From: Flavobacterium sp.
Lineage (GTDB): Bacteria > Bacteroidota > Bacteroidia > Flavobacteriales > Flavobacteriaceae
NCBI RefSeq assembly: GCF_013822155.1
Contig: NZ_PNJW01000014.1
Coordinates: forward strand, 1-63,450
DNA length: 63,450 nt
Reading direction: 5' to 3'
The notes under the pieces were generated by a model. It was given only the letters and a program-made list of their open reading frames with translations. It was not told where the DNA came from and did not search any database. Within the stretch, counting starts at the first letter, position 1. Each line of letters opens with the position of its first letter. This document shows, piece after piece, positions 33,864 through 43,284 of the stretch. The translations under genes and the position numbers were made by a program.

Positions 33864-35051
33864 TTAAAATATTCCTAAAGGAGATACAAATCCAATCGCT
33901 ATTCGTCCGGTTGAATAATCGGTCGCACCAGTTGAACTTGTGGCATAATCCGAATAGTCATAATCTCTACCTACGTAGTTGATGTAAAAACGAAGATTCA
34001 AATTTTCAAATGGATAGTATTCAACCGTTGGAATAAAACCTAAAGCTGTTCTGAAACGATCTTCTGTTTTGTTAGGAATTCCATCTGCTTTCCAATCGGC
34101 TGTATCGTACATTCCCACAAAGGCAAAATTCCATTTTGCATTCAATCGATAGTAGATGTGCAACCAATGACCAATATATAAAGTATTTTCTAAAGCATAA
34201 GGATACAAATCATCCGGTACAGTTTCACTAATGATGCCGGTTCGATCTAAATCTTCGGAACTCCATTTAAAATCGTATTCAATCGTAAACTTGTTAAATT
34301 TTAATTGATTACCTAAGGCAATGTAATTCATATTGGTTTTTTCAGCTTCGTTATGGATGGCATACGACCAAATAGTATTGAATTTTCCATCAAAAAAACT
34401 ACCTCTCCAATTCGCAATAAATGCTAATGGAGCTTTTGATTCGGTGATGTTGGGTTGTTGTCCATACAATTCTTCAAAAGTTTTTGTTCTGGAATCTAAC
34501 ACTTGAATCGTAGCTTGGTGTTTCGGGTGAAATTTATAACTGGCTCCAACGCCTGTTAAAAAGTTATCGGCATATTCAATAATATCTGAATATTCGTAGA
34601 TATCAATTGGATTATAATCAAACTCATACGCACCCCAATCGGCACACATTTTACCTGCCGAGATATTGAATTTTTCAGAAATATCAACCCGAATATAGGC
34701 TAAATCTGTGGAACGACTCAAGTTGTCAATCGATTGTGGGTCTTGCGAACGGGTGTATCGGTCACGGAAACGGAAATACACTTTTTCATGCACCATTCCA
34801 CGAAATTCAAGTCGGAATTGCTCATTTACAAAACGGGATTGGGTATAATCGCCATCAATAAATTCATTTCGTTCTGCAAAACGCATATTGGCAATCATGC
34901 TCATGTTTTTTAAAAGCCCTTGTTTGGTTTCCGGTATCAATGTTTTATATTGAATCGTATCACCTGTTTGTTGCTCTTTTTTTTGTGAAAAAAGCATCAT
35001 AGGAAACAGTAGAAACCAAACAACCCAAATTATTTTATTTGAATAGTTCAT
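33864..35051 (-). CDS. Outer membrane porin of the asparagine/dicarboxylate operon
   Basis: 395 residues. A signal peptide (MNYSNKIIWVVWFLLFPMMLFSQ) precedes a strand-rich barrel: FRLEFRGMVHEKVYFRFRDRYTRSQD, AYIRVDISEKFNISAGKMCADWGAYEFDYNPID, LNLRFYINYVGRDYD, ending IAIGFVSPLGIF with a terminal aromatic. It resembles OprO/OprP-type porins (family Porin_O_P). It begins 15 nt after the asparaginase gene, so it probably admits the amino acid or acid substrates of the operon. Confidence 0.78.
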   Translation of the reverse strand: MNYSNKIIWVVWFLLFPMMLFSQKKEQQTGDTIQYKTLIPETKQGLLKNMSMIANMRFAERNEFIDGDYTQSRFVNEQFRLEFRGMVHEKVYFRFRDRYTRSQDPQSIDNLSRSTDLAYIRVDISEKFNISAGKMCADWGAYEFDYNPIDIYEYSDIIEYADNFLTGVGASYKFHPKHQATIQVLDSRTKTFEELYGQQPNITESKAPLAFIANWRGSFFDGKFNTIWSYAIHNEAEKTNMNYIALGNQLKFNKFTIEYDFKWSSEDLDRTGIISETVPDDLYPYALENTLYIGHWLHIYYRLNAKWNFAFVGMYDTADWKADGIPNKTEDRFRTALGFIPTVEYYPFENLNLRFYINYVGRDYDYSDYATSSTGATDYSTGRIAIGFVSPLGIF

Positions 35052-35066
35052 TTGGTATCGATTAAA

Positions 35067-36140
35067 TTAATAATTGATAAACAATTTTTGTAATTCTTCT
35101 CTACTTCTTTCTTTTAATAAAGCAAGCATCAAAAGAATTCTGGCTTTTTGAGGGTTTAATTCGTCTGAAGAAACAGTTCCGTAATCTTCGTCAACAATTT
35201 CCCCTTTAATTAAAACCGCTCCGATAGGAACACGGGAAGCTCTCACTACGGGCACGCCTGCTTTGGTTGCTTTTTTAACGGCCTCCAAAGTTGCTGTATT
35301 CATGTTTCCGTCACCAACACCTGCAATGATAATTCCTTTCGCTCCGGCTTTAACCATTAAATCTACTAAGTCCGCAGAGGAGTCAGCACAAGCATATAAA
35401 ATATCTACTCTTGGCAATGATTTGATTCCGTTTACAGAAAATTCACTTTTGGTTGTATTCAATCCATGTGGTTTATGGAAAAACAATGTTTCACCAAAAA
35501 TAACGGTACCAATTAAGCCTTCTTGAGGCGATTGAAACGTTTGAACCGGAGTAGTAATCATTTTTTTAACATCATGAGCAGAATGTATCTCGTCATTCAT
35601 TACTACCATTACACCATAACCTTTAGCGTCAGGATGAGCGGCTAATGCTACTGCGTTATATAAGTTTAGCGGACCTTCAGCACTTAAAGCGGTTGATGGA
35701 CGCATAGAGCCCGTTAAAACAACCGGTTTGTCGCTTTTAACTACGAGTGTCAAAAAATAAGCCGTTTCTTCTTGGGTGTCAGTTCCGTGTGTAATAACGA
35801 TGCCATCCACGTCTTTGGTTGCTAAAAGTTCATTGATTCTGTTGGCTAAGTCCAGCCATACTTTTACACTCATGTCTTGCGAACCTACGTTGGCGATTTG
35901 TTCACCTCTTAAATTGGCTAATTTTCTAATGTTTGGAACGGCATCAATCATTGCATCAATTTTTACTTGACCGGATGTGTAAGCAGAACCGGTTGAACTG
36001 GCTCCTGCTCCTGCAATTGTGCCTCCTGTTGCTAATACCACAACATTTGGTAACTTTTTATCTTGTGCAAATCCCAACATGCTGAATGAAAGGATGAACA
36101 AGAATGTCATTTTTTTTATAAAATTTACATTTGTTTTCAT
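35067..36140 (-). CDS. ansB: Type II (periplasmic) L-asparaginase
   Basis: 357 residues. A signal peptide ends at LGFAQ (~26). Catalytic motifs are ATGGTIAG (T41) with Y54, and ITHGTDTQEETA with T120/D121, as in type II asparaginases; GSMRPSTALSAEGP and HSAHDVKK are also conserved. It hydrolyses asparagine to aspartate and ammonia outside the cytoplasm. It begins 32 nt after the aspartase gene and 15 nt before the porin gene, so its product aspartate is the substrate of its neighbour. Confidence 0.93.
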   Translation of the reverse strand: MKTNVNFIKKMTFLFILSFSMLGFAQDKKLPNVVVLATGGTIAGAGASSTGSAYTSGQVKIDAMIDAVPNIRKLANLRGEQIANVGSQDMSVKVWLDLANRINELLATKDVDGIVITHGTDTQEETAYFLTLVVKSDKPVVLTGSMRPSTALSAEGPLNLYNAVALAAHPDAKGYGVMVVMNDEIHSAHDVKKMITTPVQTFQSPQEGLIGTVIFGETLFFHKPHGLNTTKSEFSVNGIKSLPRVDILYACADSSADLVDLMVKAGAKGIIIAGVGDGNMNTATLEAVKKATKAGVPVVRASRVPIGAVLIKGEIVDEDYGTVSSDELNPQKARILLMLALLKERSREELQKLFINY

Positions 36141-36172
36141 TAGGTTTAATTTTGATTGGTTGTTATTTACTT

Positions 36173-37639
36173 TTATTTTTTTACTTCTGTCATGGTAGCT
36201 GGGTCTAATAATTTTTGGATTTCAGCTTCCGTTAATAATTTTTTCTCACGTATTAATTCCAAAATACCTTTGTTGGTCGCAAGAGCTTCTTTGGCTAATT
36301 CGGTTGTTTTTTCATATCCTAAAACTGGGTTTAATGCGGTAACAATCCCAACACTTCGTTCGATATTGCGTTTTTGAACATCCGCATTGGCAGTAATTCC
36401 ATCGATACACTGCGTTCTAAAAAGAGGAAAAGTTTTGTAGAATAATGCTTGAGATTCCATGATTGCGATAGCTTCAACAGGCTCGTAGGCATTTAATTGT
36501 AATAATCCTGAATGAGCAGCTAAAGTCACCGTAAAATCATTACCCATTACTTTAAAAGTTACCAAATTCATTAATTCGGGCATCACCGGATTTACTTTTC
36601 CCGGCATAATAGAAGATCCAGGTTGTTTTGCAGGTAAATTAATTTCAAATATTCCAGTTCGTGGTCCAGAAGCTAAAAAGATTAAATCGCTACTTATTTT
36701 TGAAAGAGTTACAGCCATACTTTTTAATGCGGATGAATACATTACAAACCCTTGTTGACTACTGGTTGCTGAAATTAAATCGTTGCTTAAAAACATAGGT
36801 TTTCCAGTAATTTTAGCTAAGTGAACGGCACATTTACTAGCATAACCAGGCGAAGCTGTAATACCGGTTCCAATGGCAGTAGCTCCCATATTATGTTCAT
36901 ATAAATAAGCCTCCATTTGACGTAAAGTTTTTATCTCTGCATCCAATTGGTTTCCAAAGGCATGGAATTCTTGACCAACGGTCATTGGAACTGCATCTTG
37001 ACCTTCGGTACGACCCATTTTTAATATATTTTTAAACTCTTCTCCTTTTTTGTGAAAGGACTGAGAAAGCAATTCTGCCTCTTTAATGAGTTTGTCATTG
37101 TGTAATAATAATGCAACTTTAATGGCGGTAGGGTAGACATCATTGGTCGATTGTCCCATATTCAAATCATCATGAGGTTCTATGAATTGGTATTCACCTT
37201 TTTTCTTGCCCATCATTTCTAAGGCAATATTTGCCAATACTTCGTTAGCATTCATATTTGCTGAAGTTCCGGCACCACCTTGGTATAAATCGACAATAAA
37301 TTGTTCATGGTATTTTCCGTCCATAACAGCTAAGCATGCTTTTTCAATGGCAGCAAGTCTGTCTTTTTTTAATCTTCCGTCTTCTGCATTGGCTCTGGCG
37401 GCTGCTAATTTTACCATTGCATACGCTCTTACATAATCCGGATAAAAATTTGTTTTAACGCCACTTACTTGAAAATTTTCTAAAGCACGGGCTGTTTGAA
37501 CACCATAATAAGCTTCAAACGGTATTTGTTTTTCGCCTAATAAATCTCGCTCAGTTCTTGTTTTTTGAGCATACAGTGTTCCGATACAAAGAACTAATCC
37601 GAGTAGAAGTATTTCTTTGATTAATGATACTGATTTCAT
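36173..37639 (-). CDS. aspA: Aspartate ammonia-lyase with export signal
   Basis: 488 residues. The catalytic part is a standard aspartase/fumarase-superfamily enzyme: YYGVQTARALENF (44-56), GGAGTSANMNANE (121-133), TEGQDAVPMTVGQE, and the signature GSSIMPGKVNP (341-351). It converts aspartate to fumarate and ammonia. Before it lies a typical signal peptide (MKSVSLIKEILLLGLVLCIGTLYAQ, cleavage near residue 24-25), which is unusual since aspartase is normally cytoplasmic. No alternative start gives a complete cytoplasmic enzyme. It is second in the operon, 17 nt after dcu. Confidence 0.93.
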   Translation of the reverse strand: MKSVSLIKEILLLGLVLCIGTLYAQKTRTERDLLGEKQIPFEAYYGVQTARALENFQVSGVKTNFYPDYVRAYAMVKLAAARANAEDGRLKKDRLAAIEKACLAVMDGKYHEQFIVDLYQGGAGTSANMNANEVLANIALEMMGKKKGEYQFIEPHDDLNMGQSTNDVYPTAIKVALLLHNDKLIKEAELLSQSFHKKGEEFKNILKMGRTEGQDAVPMTVGQEFHAFGNQLDAEIKTLRQMEAYLYEHNMGATAIGTGITASPGYASKCAVHLAKITGKPMFLSNDLISATSSQQGFVMYSSALKSMAVTLSKISSDLIFLASGPRTGIFEINLPAKQPGSSIMPGKVNPVMPELMNLVTFKVMGNDFTVTLAAHSGLLQLNAYEPVEAIAIMESQALFYKTFPLFRTQCIDGITANADVQKRNIERSVGIVTALNPVLGYEKTTELAKEALATNKGILELIREKKLLTEAEIQKLLDPATMTEVKK

Positions 37640-37656
37640 ACTATTTATAGATTAAA

Positions 37657-39009
37657 TTAAAAAAAGATTGATTGTAATAATAAGCCTGCAATAACGGAGG
37701 CTATAGTGGTAACAATTCCAGGCATCATGAAACTGTGATTTAATACATATTTTCCAATTTTTGTTGATCCGGTTCGGTCAAATTGAATGGCTGTTAATAA
37801 AGTGGGATAACCCGGAATAAAAAAGTGTCCATTGACAGCGGGAAAAATGCCAATCAAATAGGCTGGTGGTAATCCCAATGATAATCCGAGCGGCATTAAT
37901 GCTTTAGCTGTTGATGCTTGACTGTATAAAAGCATACTCAAACAAAATAAAGCAATGGCAAATGTCCAAGGATAAGATGCAACTAAAGAACCTAATGTTT
38001 GTTGAATGGTTTCAAAATTATTGTCCATAAAAGTGCTACTCATCCAAACGACGCCAAATACGGAAATGGTAGCTTGACCTGCCGACATGAATAAACTGGC
38101 TTTGGTAATTTGAGAAGCAGTTGTGTTGGCCAATAAGATGATTAAACCTGTAGCACCCAACATAATCATCATAATCATAGAAGGCATCATGACATGACCT
38201 GCTGCATTGACTGCAAATCCGGGTTTAAATCCTTCGGTGTTTCCAAATTCAGGTAATAATTCCGGAAAAGATCCTAAGAGCACAACTAATAAAACCGCAA
38301 CACCAAAAATCACCACAGATTTTATAGCTCCCGGAGCTATTGTTTTTTGGGATTGCTCTTTTGGACCTTCCAAATTTTTTACAAATTCAGGATCTTTCAT
38401 GCGTTCCAAAAATTCAGGATCTTCATTTAGTTCTTTCCCGCGTTTCCAAACAAATAGAATTCCAATAATTACACCTATTAAGGTAGCCGGAATACAAATC
38501 ATCAATATATCTGCTAATTTGATTCCACTTGGTACTAATACCGTTAACAAAGCTGCCGCTGCTGCCGAAACAGGACTAGCTGTAATAGCCATATGAGCTG
38601 CAGTTACACTCATGCTCATGGCTCGTTCAGGGCGAATTTTATTTTTAATGGCTACTTCTGCAATAATGGGCATAATAGAGTAGGAGATGTGTGCGGTTCC
38701 TGCAAATAATACAAAGGCATAAGTAATTAGTGGGCCTAAAAAAGTTATCTGTCCTGGGTGTTTTCTGAGAATTTTTCCGGCAATTTCAACTAAATAATCC
38801 ATTCCTCCAGCTGCTTGAAGTGCTGCTGCGGCGGTAACCACACTCAAAATAATTAACATCACTTCCAATGGTGGGTCGGATGGTTGCATTCCGAAAACAA
38901 AAAGGAGCACTAGCAATCCAATCATGCCCATTACTCCCAATCCAATACCCGACATTCGGGCACCAATAAAAATACAAACTAATACTATGGCGAGCTGAAG
39001 TAATATCAT
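37657..39009 (-). CDS. Anaerobic C4-dicarboxylate transporter, DcuA/DcuB family
   Basis: 450 residues with about twelve membrane spans. Family-typical segments are GLGVMGMIGLLVLLFVFGMQPSDPPLEVMLIILSVVTAAAALQAAGGMDYLV, FAGTAHISYSIMPIIAEVAI and RPERAMSMSVTAAHMAITASPVSAA. DcuA/B exchange aspartate, fumarate, malate and succinate across the inner membrane. It is first gene of the operon; an imperfect palindrome lies 54-74 nt upstream. Whether it is DcuA or DcuB cannot be decided from the sequence. Confidence 0.92.
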   Translation of the reverse strand: MILLQLAIVLVCIFIGARMSGIGLGVMGMIGLLVLLFVFGMQPSDPPLEVMLIILSVVTAAAALQAAGGMDYLVEIAGKILRKHPGQITFLGPLITYAFVLFAGTAHISYSIMPIIAEVAIKNKIRPERAMSMSVTAAHMAITASPVSAAAAALLTVLVPSGIKLADILMICIPATLIGVIIGILFVWKRGKELNEDPEFLERMKDPEFVKNLEGPKEQSQKTIAPGAIKSVVIFGVAVLLVVLLGSFPELLPEFGNTEGFKPGFAVNAAGHVMMPSMIMMIMLGATGLIILLANTTASQITKASLFMSAGQATISVFGVVWMSSTFMDNNFETIQQTLGSLVASYPWTFAIALFCLSMLLYSQASTAKALMPLGLSLGLPPAYLIGIFPAVNGHFFIPGYPTLLTAIQFDRTGSTKIGKYVLNHSFMMPGIVTTIASVIAGLLLQSIFF

Positions 39010-39062
39010 ACTAAATGATAATTTAATTAATAAATATCAGCAGATAGTTGAATTGTAATATG

Positions 39063-39083
39063 TTTAGTTGTTTAACAATTAAA
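39063..39083. promoter_or_regulatory. Imperfect palindrome upstream of the dcu operon
   Basis: Arms TTTAGTTGTT and AACAATTAAA (9 of 10 pairs) around one T. Its core TTGTTTAACAA (39068-39078) also occurs at 43879-43889 upstream of the DUF4136 gene on the same strand. Confidence 0.4.
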
Positions 39084-39252
39084 TCTTAAAAAAATAAACA
39101 ATTAAAAATAGAAGGCATTTAAATTTCTGATAATCCTAAAATTTCTATATAAAATTAAGAAATTTTTTCGTTAAAAATTAATTTTTTACACTCTTTTTTG
39201 TAGTGATTTTTTAAGGAAATTAATTAATTTTTTATGTCCTTTAGTGCTAAAT

Positions 39253-39284
39253 AAAAAGGAGAACAAATTTTGTTCTCCTTTTTT
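39253..39284 (-). terminator. Terminator of the 775-residue protein gene
   Basis: AAAAAGGAGAACAAA pairs with TTTGTTCTCCTTTTT. The stem is near-perfect, ~150 nt beyond the stop at 39435. Confidence 0.8.
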
Positions 39285-39434
39285 AACTCTATTGAAATTC
39301 TATTTCTATTCTTCTGATTTTGAAATTACTACTTTTTCAAAAGTTATTTATTTTTCAGTAATATTTAAACAATACCATTTTAAGATCTTCTTCTAAAATA
39401 CTTTGTTTTAAATCAGTTTTTAATGGATAAATTT

Positions 39435-41762
39435 TTAACCTCTTCCTCTTGATCTACCACCGCCTGAAGGTCTGCCACCGCCAGATGCTCTTCCACTACT
39501 TGATCCACCTGACATTCTTCCTTGATATTGTTGCGTTTGCGTATTACCACGTTGTCTGTCGCTGGATGCTTTATTCATTTCATCGTGGCTTGAGGTTTGA
39601 TTTGCTGCCGATTGACTTCCATTTTTTGGTACGTTTGATGGTGTTTGCGTTTGGGATTTAGTTTGAGCTTGGTTTTGAGTTTGATTTTGTGGCTGTTGCT
39701 GAGCTTGTGCGTTTCCGCTACCGCCTTGTTGCCAACCATCACCAGTATTTGAATATACGTTTCCGTTAACGGAGGCATATTTATCACCGCTTGCAGTTTT
39801 CACGGCAGCTCCACTATTATTTTGGCCACTACCTGCTACAGCTTTTCCTCCTTGTGAGTTGGCAGCACTTGCAGTTGTGCCTTGTGATGTAGTTTGGTGA
39901 GCTGTAGTAGTTGTTTTTCCCGCAGCATTGGTGCGTGTAGTTGTTCCATAACTACCATAGGCATTGGATGTTTGTCGCGTTGTGGCACTTCCGCCTGTAT
40001 ATGGATTGTATGCTTGAGCTGCTGAAGTGGTGCCATATGCTGTAGAAGCTGATGCACCTCTTGCTACCGTACCAGTAGATGGATTATATGCTTGAGCACC
40101 GGTAGCACTGCCGTAGGGGCCATATGCTGTTGCACTTCTTGCGTATGTTCCGGTATTTGGATTGTAGGAAGCATGATAGGAAACGCCTCCGTAGGGATAG
40201 GCGTGATATGCATAACAACCATAGGTATATGGATAATGGTAATAGACCGGATAGCCATACGGAGGGTAGTAATAATAAGGCGGATAATAAAAGCCAGTAC
40301 CTGATATTATGACTACTGTTGTTGAGGTGTTTACAACATATACTCCCTCGTACCCTGAAGTGTAGCTCGATACTACAGCTCCTGAAGAATCTTCTTTTTG
40401 AGTTACATAGGTCACATTATAAACGGGTGATGAGGCAGGTATTTTATAAATTTCTGCAGGAATATAAGTAGCAATAATCCATGGGCCATTAGGCGAATTT
40501 GCTTCAAACCATATCCCATTCTCGCATACAAAATAATCTTTTTTGGCAACCATGATTACTTTTGACGATGTATTAACTGCATACGATAATGTGGTAGTCT
40601 CAATGGGTTCGAACTTTGGTTCTCCTGAATAAATGACATTGACTGAGTTGGCAGCATCTTTAGGGATATTTATTGTGGTAGGAATTTGAGCAATCATCAC
40701 TGCATCAGCTGCTTGTTCGCTACCTGGCACAAATGCCAAAATTGACGATGCAGGACTATCGTTAGGAATGTGTAAAAAGTCAGCAGGTAAATTTGATGAA
40801 GCAAAAACCCATGGCCCATTTAAACTTTGCGAACTAAACCATCTTCCGGAGCTTAAATAATAGTACTGATTGTCAGTGGAGCAAAAAAACAAATCACTGG
40901 TCGTGTTGGTTGCAAATTTTAAACTTGTCCCTTTTATTGATGAATAAGTTGGATTCCCTTCAAAAAGAATTAGCTCTGCAAGTTTGTCTGAGTAAATAAT
41001 TTCGGGAATTTTCGCATTTGGTTTTGTTTTTGCAGGGATTGCCCCTTTAAGGTTATCCCAAACTTTGTCTGATGATAATTTTACAATTGAATTGGGTACA
41101 GTACTAGTAAACTTCCATGGGCCATTAATTGCCGAAGCTGTTTGCCATTCTAATCCATCATATAAATAAAAAAAGTTGCTATTTGTGTCTACAAAGACAG
41201 GAAAATTTGCATTGACAATAAAGTCTAAATTAGGTTGACCTGAGGCAGCTTTTACCATAGGACCTGTTAATTGAAATAATACAGCAGGCGTGGTGCTGTG
41301 AAAAAGTATTGGAGGATCATTATTAACAACAACATTAGATGTTTTTTGTTCTTTGGGAGTGCAAGCCACTACTTGATTTAATGACATCGTAAGTGTATGA
41401 TTAGGCTCTAAAAAAGAACGAACTTTAGGTTCCAAATTTTTAGCAGTGGATGCATCTTCATAGGGGAAATGTACCTTCGTGATAACCATATTTGAAATTA
41501 ATACAGTGTTTTTCTCTTTGTTTACCTCTGTTTTCGCGGTCATGTACAAGACTCCCAAAACTTCATCGCTTGAATTTGGAACCAATGAGAAAGCTAAGCG
41601 GTAGGTAATGTTCTTGTAGTCTTGCCAATCTTCTACTTGAGGTTGATACATTGTTAAAACGGAACTTTTGTTTGTAAGTGTTCTTGGCCAATTAACAATT
41701 TGGCTAAAACAACTATTTCCAAAAGTAAATAGAATAAAAAAGAGGATTAAATATTTTTTCAT
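39435..41762 (-). CDS. Large secreted protein with three W/GPW repeats and Q/S/T-rich tail
   Basis: 775 residues. A signal peptide ends at SCFSQ (~21). After an N-terminal domain (22-150), three related units of ~100 residues each end in a Trp motif: LEWQTASAINGPW (GPW at 214-216), GRWFSSQSLNGPW (316-318) and GIWFEANSPNGPW (426-428). A Tyr/Pro/His-rich patch (490-545) and a Q/N/S/T/G-rich tail (545-775) with short YG...TARSAT-type repeats follow, ending in a Gly/Arg run. Similar proteins are sometimes labelled carbohydrate-binding family V/XII from the W-GPW unit; sugar binding is unproven. It stands alone between terminators. Confidence 0.75.
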   Translation of the reverse strand: MKKYLILFFILFTFGNSCFSQIVNWPRTLTNKSSVLTMYQPQVEDWQDYKNITYRLAFSLVPNSSDEVLGVLYMTAKTEVNKEKNTVLISNMVITKVHFPYEDASTAKNLEPKVRSFLEPNHTLTMSLNQVVACTPKEQKTSNVVVNNDPPILFHSTTPAVLFQLTGPMVKAASGQPNLDFIVNANFPVFVDTNSNFFYLYDGLEWQTASAINGPWKFTSTVPNSIVKLSSDKVWDNLKGAIPAKTKPNAKIPEIIYSDKLAELILFEGNPTYSSIKGTSLKFATNTTSDLFFCSTDNQYYYLSSGRWFSSQSLNGPWVFASSNLPADFLHIPNDSPASSILAFVPGSEQAADAVMIAQIPTTINIPKDAANSVNVIYSGEPKFEPIETTTLSYAVNTSSKVIMVAKKDYFVCENGIWFEANSPNGPWIIATYIPAEIYKIPASSPVYNVTYVTQKEDSSGAVVSSYTSGYEGVYVVNTSTTVVIISGTGFYYPPYYYYPPYGYPVYYHYPYTYGCYAYHAYPYGGVSYHASYNPNTGTYARSATAYGPYGSATGAQAYNPSTGTVARGASASTAYGTTSAAQAYNPYTGGSATTRQTSNAYGSYGTTTRTNAAGKTTTTAHQTTSQGTTASAANSQGGKAVAGSGQNNSGAAVKTASGDKYASVNGNVYSNTGDGWQQGGSGNAQAQQQPQNQTQNQAQTKSQTQTPSNVPKNGSQSAANQTSSHDEMNKASSDRQRGNTQTQQYQGRMSGGSSSGRASGGGRPSGGGRSRGRG

Positions 41763-42073
41763 TGGTTGGTATTTCTTTTAGTGGATATAAATATTGGTAA
41801 ATTTCTTTTGATTGTTAAATAATAATAACGTCAAAAACAAAAATTATTTAAATAAACAGCGAGCATAAATAAGTGAAAAACAGTTTTAGTAATTAAATTT
41901 TAAAATGTAAGTTCAAATTGTCAACTCAATTGCTAAGGTTTGAATTTTATTATAAGAATTTAAAATTTATTTCTAATTAACATTGATAAAAAAATCAGGC
42001 ACTATTTATTTTATGTCTGTATAATTTACAATATATAGTCGACGACAAAATCAATAATTAATTCAAATTTCAA
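41763..42073. other. Intergenic region, nothing recognised
   Basis: 311 AT-rich bases between two minus-strand genes. No hairpin terminator, exact -7 box or repeat was found. Confidence 0.5.
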
Positions 42074-43192
42074 TTATTCCTCTATAGTAAAAACTTCTTC
42101 TTCAACTACTGTATTCTTATCAGATGTGCTAACTTCAACCCATTTCACAATCAAATTGTACACAATAGTTAGGATAATAGCTCCTGTAAAAAGTCCAATA
42201 AAACCGTTAGCAATAAAACCGCCAATCGTTCCAACAAAAACAACCAACATTGGAGCTGGTGCACCTTTGCCCATTAATATTGGTTTTAAAACATTGTCAA
42301 TGACACTTAAAAAGACAATCCATATTGTAAGTAATACTGCCGTTGTTGTATCAGCACTTCCCCAGATGTAAATTACAACTCCTAAGGCTACAGGAAAAAT
42401 ACCAATTTGGACGATTGCCAGTAATAAACAAACAATAGCCCATAATCCGGCAAAAGGGACTCCGGCAATAACAAGTCCAATACCCACTAGAGATGATTGA
42501 ATAAAAGCTACTCCTAAGATTCCTTTTGTAACATTTTGTATCGTTTTGCTAATGGTAGAATTTATTTCCTTTCCATTTTCTCCGGCAATTTTGATAAATA
42601 AAGCATCTGTAAATCTCGTTATAGATTCAGAATAAATCAAGGCTATTCCACTTATGATAATTGCCCCTATAAAAATCAAAATACCTTTTCCAACACTTGA
42701 TAGTAGTTCTATTAATTTTAAGGCAACCGGTTTTAATTGATCTTGGTGTTTTAAAATAAATGACGATTTATCTACGGAAACTTCTGTCCATGCGGCATAA
42801 ATTTTTTCACCAATAATTGGCCAGTTTTTTACACTTTCGCTCGGTGTAGTTAATTGTAATTGATTGGCATGAATTGCATTTTTAATTTCTTTTACTTCCT
42901 CAAAGGAGGCAAACAGAAGCCAAACGGAAGGAAGTATAATTAATAGCAATAGTGTAATTGTTAAAAGTATGGCTGCAATTGTATTTTTGCCTTTTAATTT
43001 GTTGGTTAGTTTGGTGTGTAAAGGCTGTAGAGCTATTGCTAATATTAATCCCCAAAGAAGAATATTTAAAAAAGGCTCAATAATATGATAGCATTTAATT
43101 AAGATAATTGACAATACTACCAATTGAATGGCATAAAAAACAACTTTATTTTGAGAAGATTGGTTGTTTTCGATTGTTTTATGATTTTCCAT
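42074..43192 (-). CDS. AI-2E family transporter (YdiK/PerM-type permease)
   Basis: 372 residues with about eight membrane spans. The AI-2E transporter pattern is clear: the N-terminal hairpin of spans, a soluble stretch (~95-170), and the C-terminal core LVGIGLVIAGVPFAGLWAIVCLLLAIVQIGIFPVALGVVIYIW ... DNVLKPILMGKGAPAPMLVVFVGTIGGFIANGFIGLFTGAI. Members export autoinducer-2 or act as sodium/proton antiporters; most are untested. Single gene, following the terminator of the DUF4136 gene. Confidence 0.85.
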   Translation of the reverse strand: MENHKTIENNQSSQNKVVFYAIQLVVLSIILIKCYHIIEPFLNILLWGLILAIALQPLHTKLTNKLKGKNTIAAILLTITLLLLIILPSVWLLFASFEEVKEIKNAIHANQLQLTTPSESVKNWPIIGEKIYAAWTEVSVDKSSFILKHQDQLKPVALKLIELLSSVGKGILIFIGAIIISGIALIYSESITRFTDALFIKIAGENGKEINSTISKTIQNVTKGILGVAFIQSSLVGIGLVIAGVPFAGLWAIVCLLLAIVQIGIFPVALGVVIYIWGSADTTTAVLLTIWIVFLSVIDNVLKPILMGKGAPAPMLVVFVGTIGGFIANGFIGLFTGAIILTIVYNLIVKWVEVSTSDKNTVVEEEVFTIEE

Positions 43193-43223
43193 ACTAATGA
43201 CTAGTTAATTTGTTTACTAAAAA

Positions 43224-43260
43224 AACCACAGAATAATTTTTTTTGAAAGATTCTGTGGTT
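43224..43260 (-). terminator. Terminator of the second DUF4136 gene
   Basis: AACCACAGAAT pairs with ATTCTGTGGTT, followed on the minus strand by TTTTTTT. Confidence 0.85.
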
Positions 43261-43284
43261 GTTGAATTTTTACAGCTCGTTATA

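Larger units (their letters stand above)
39010..39434. other. Intergenic region upstream of dcu
   Basis: 425 AT-rich bases. They hold an imperfect 21-bp palindrome at 39063-39083 and the terminator at 39253-39284 for the gene ending at 39435. The remainder has no recognised feature. Confidence 0.55.
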
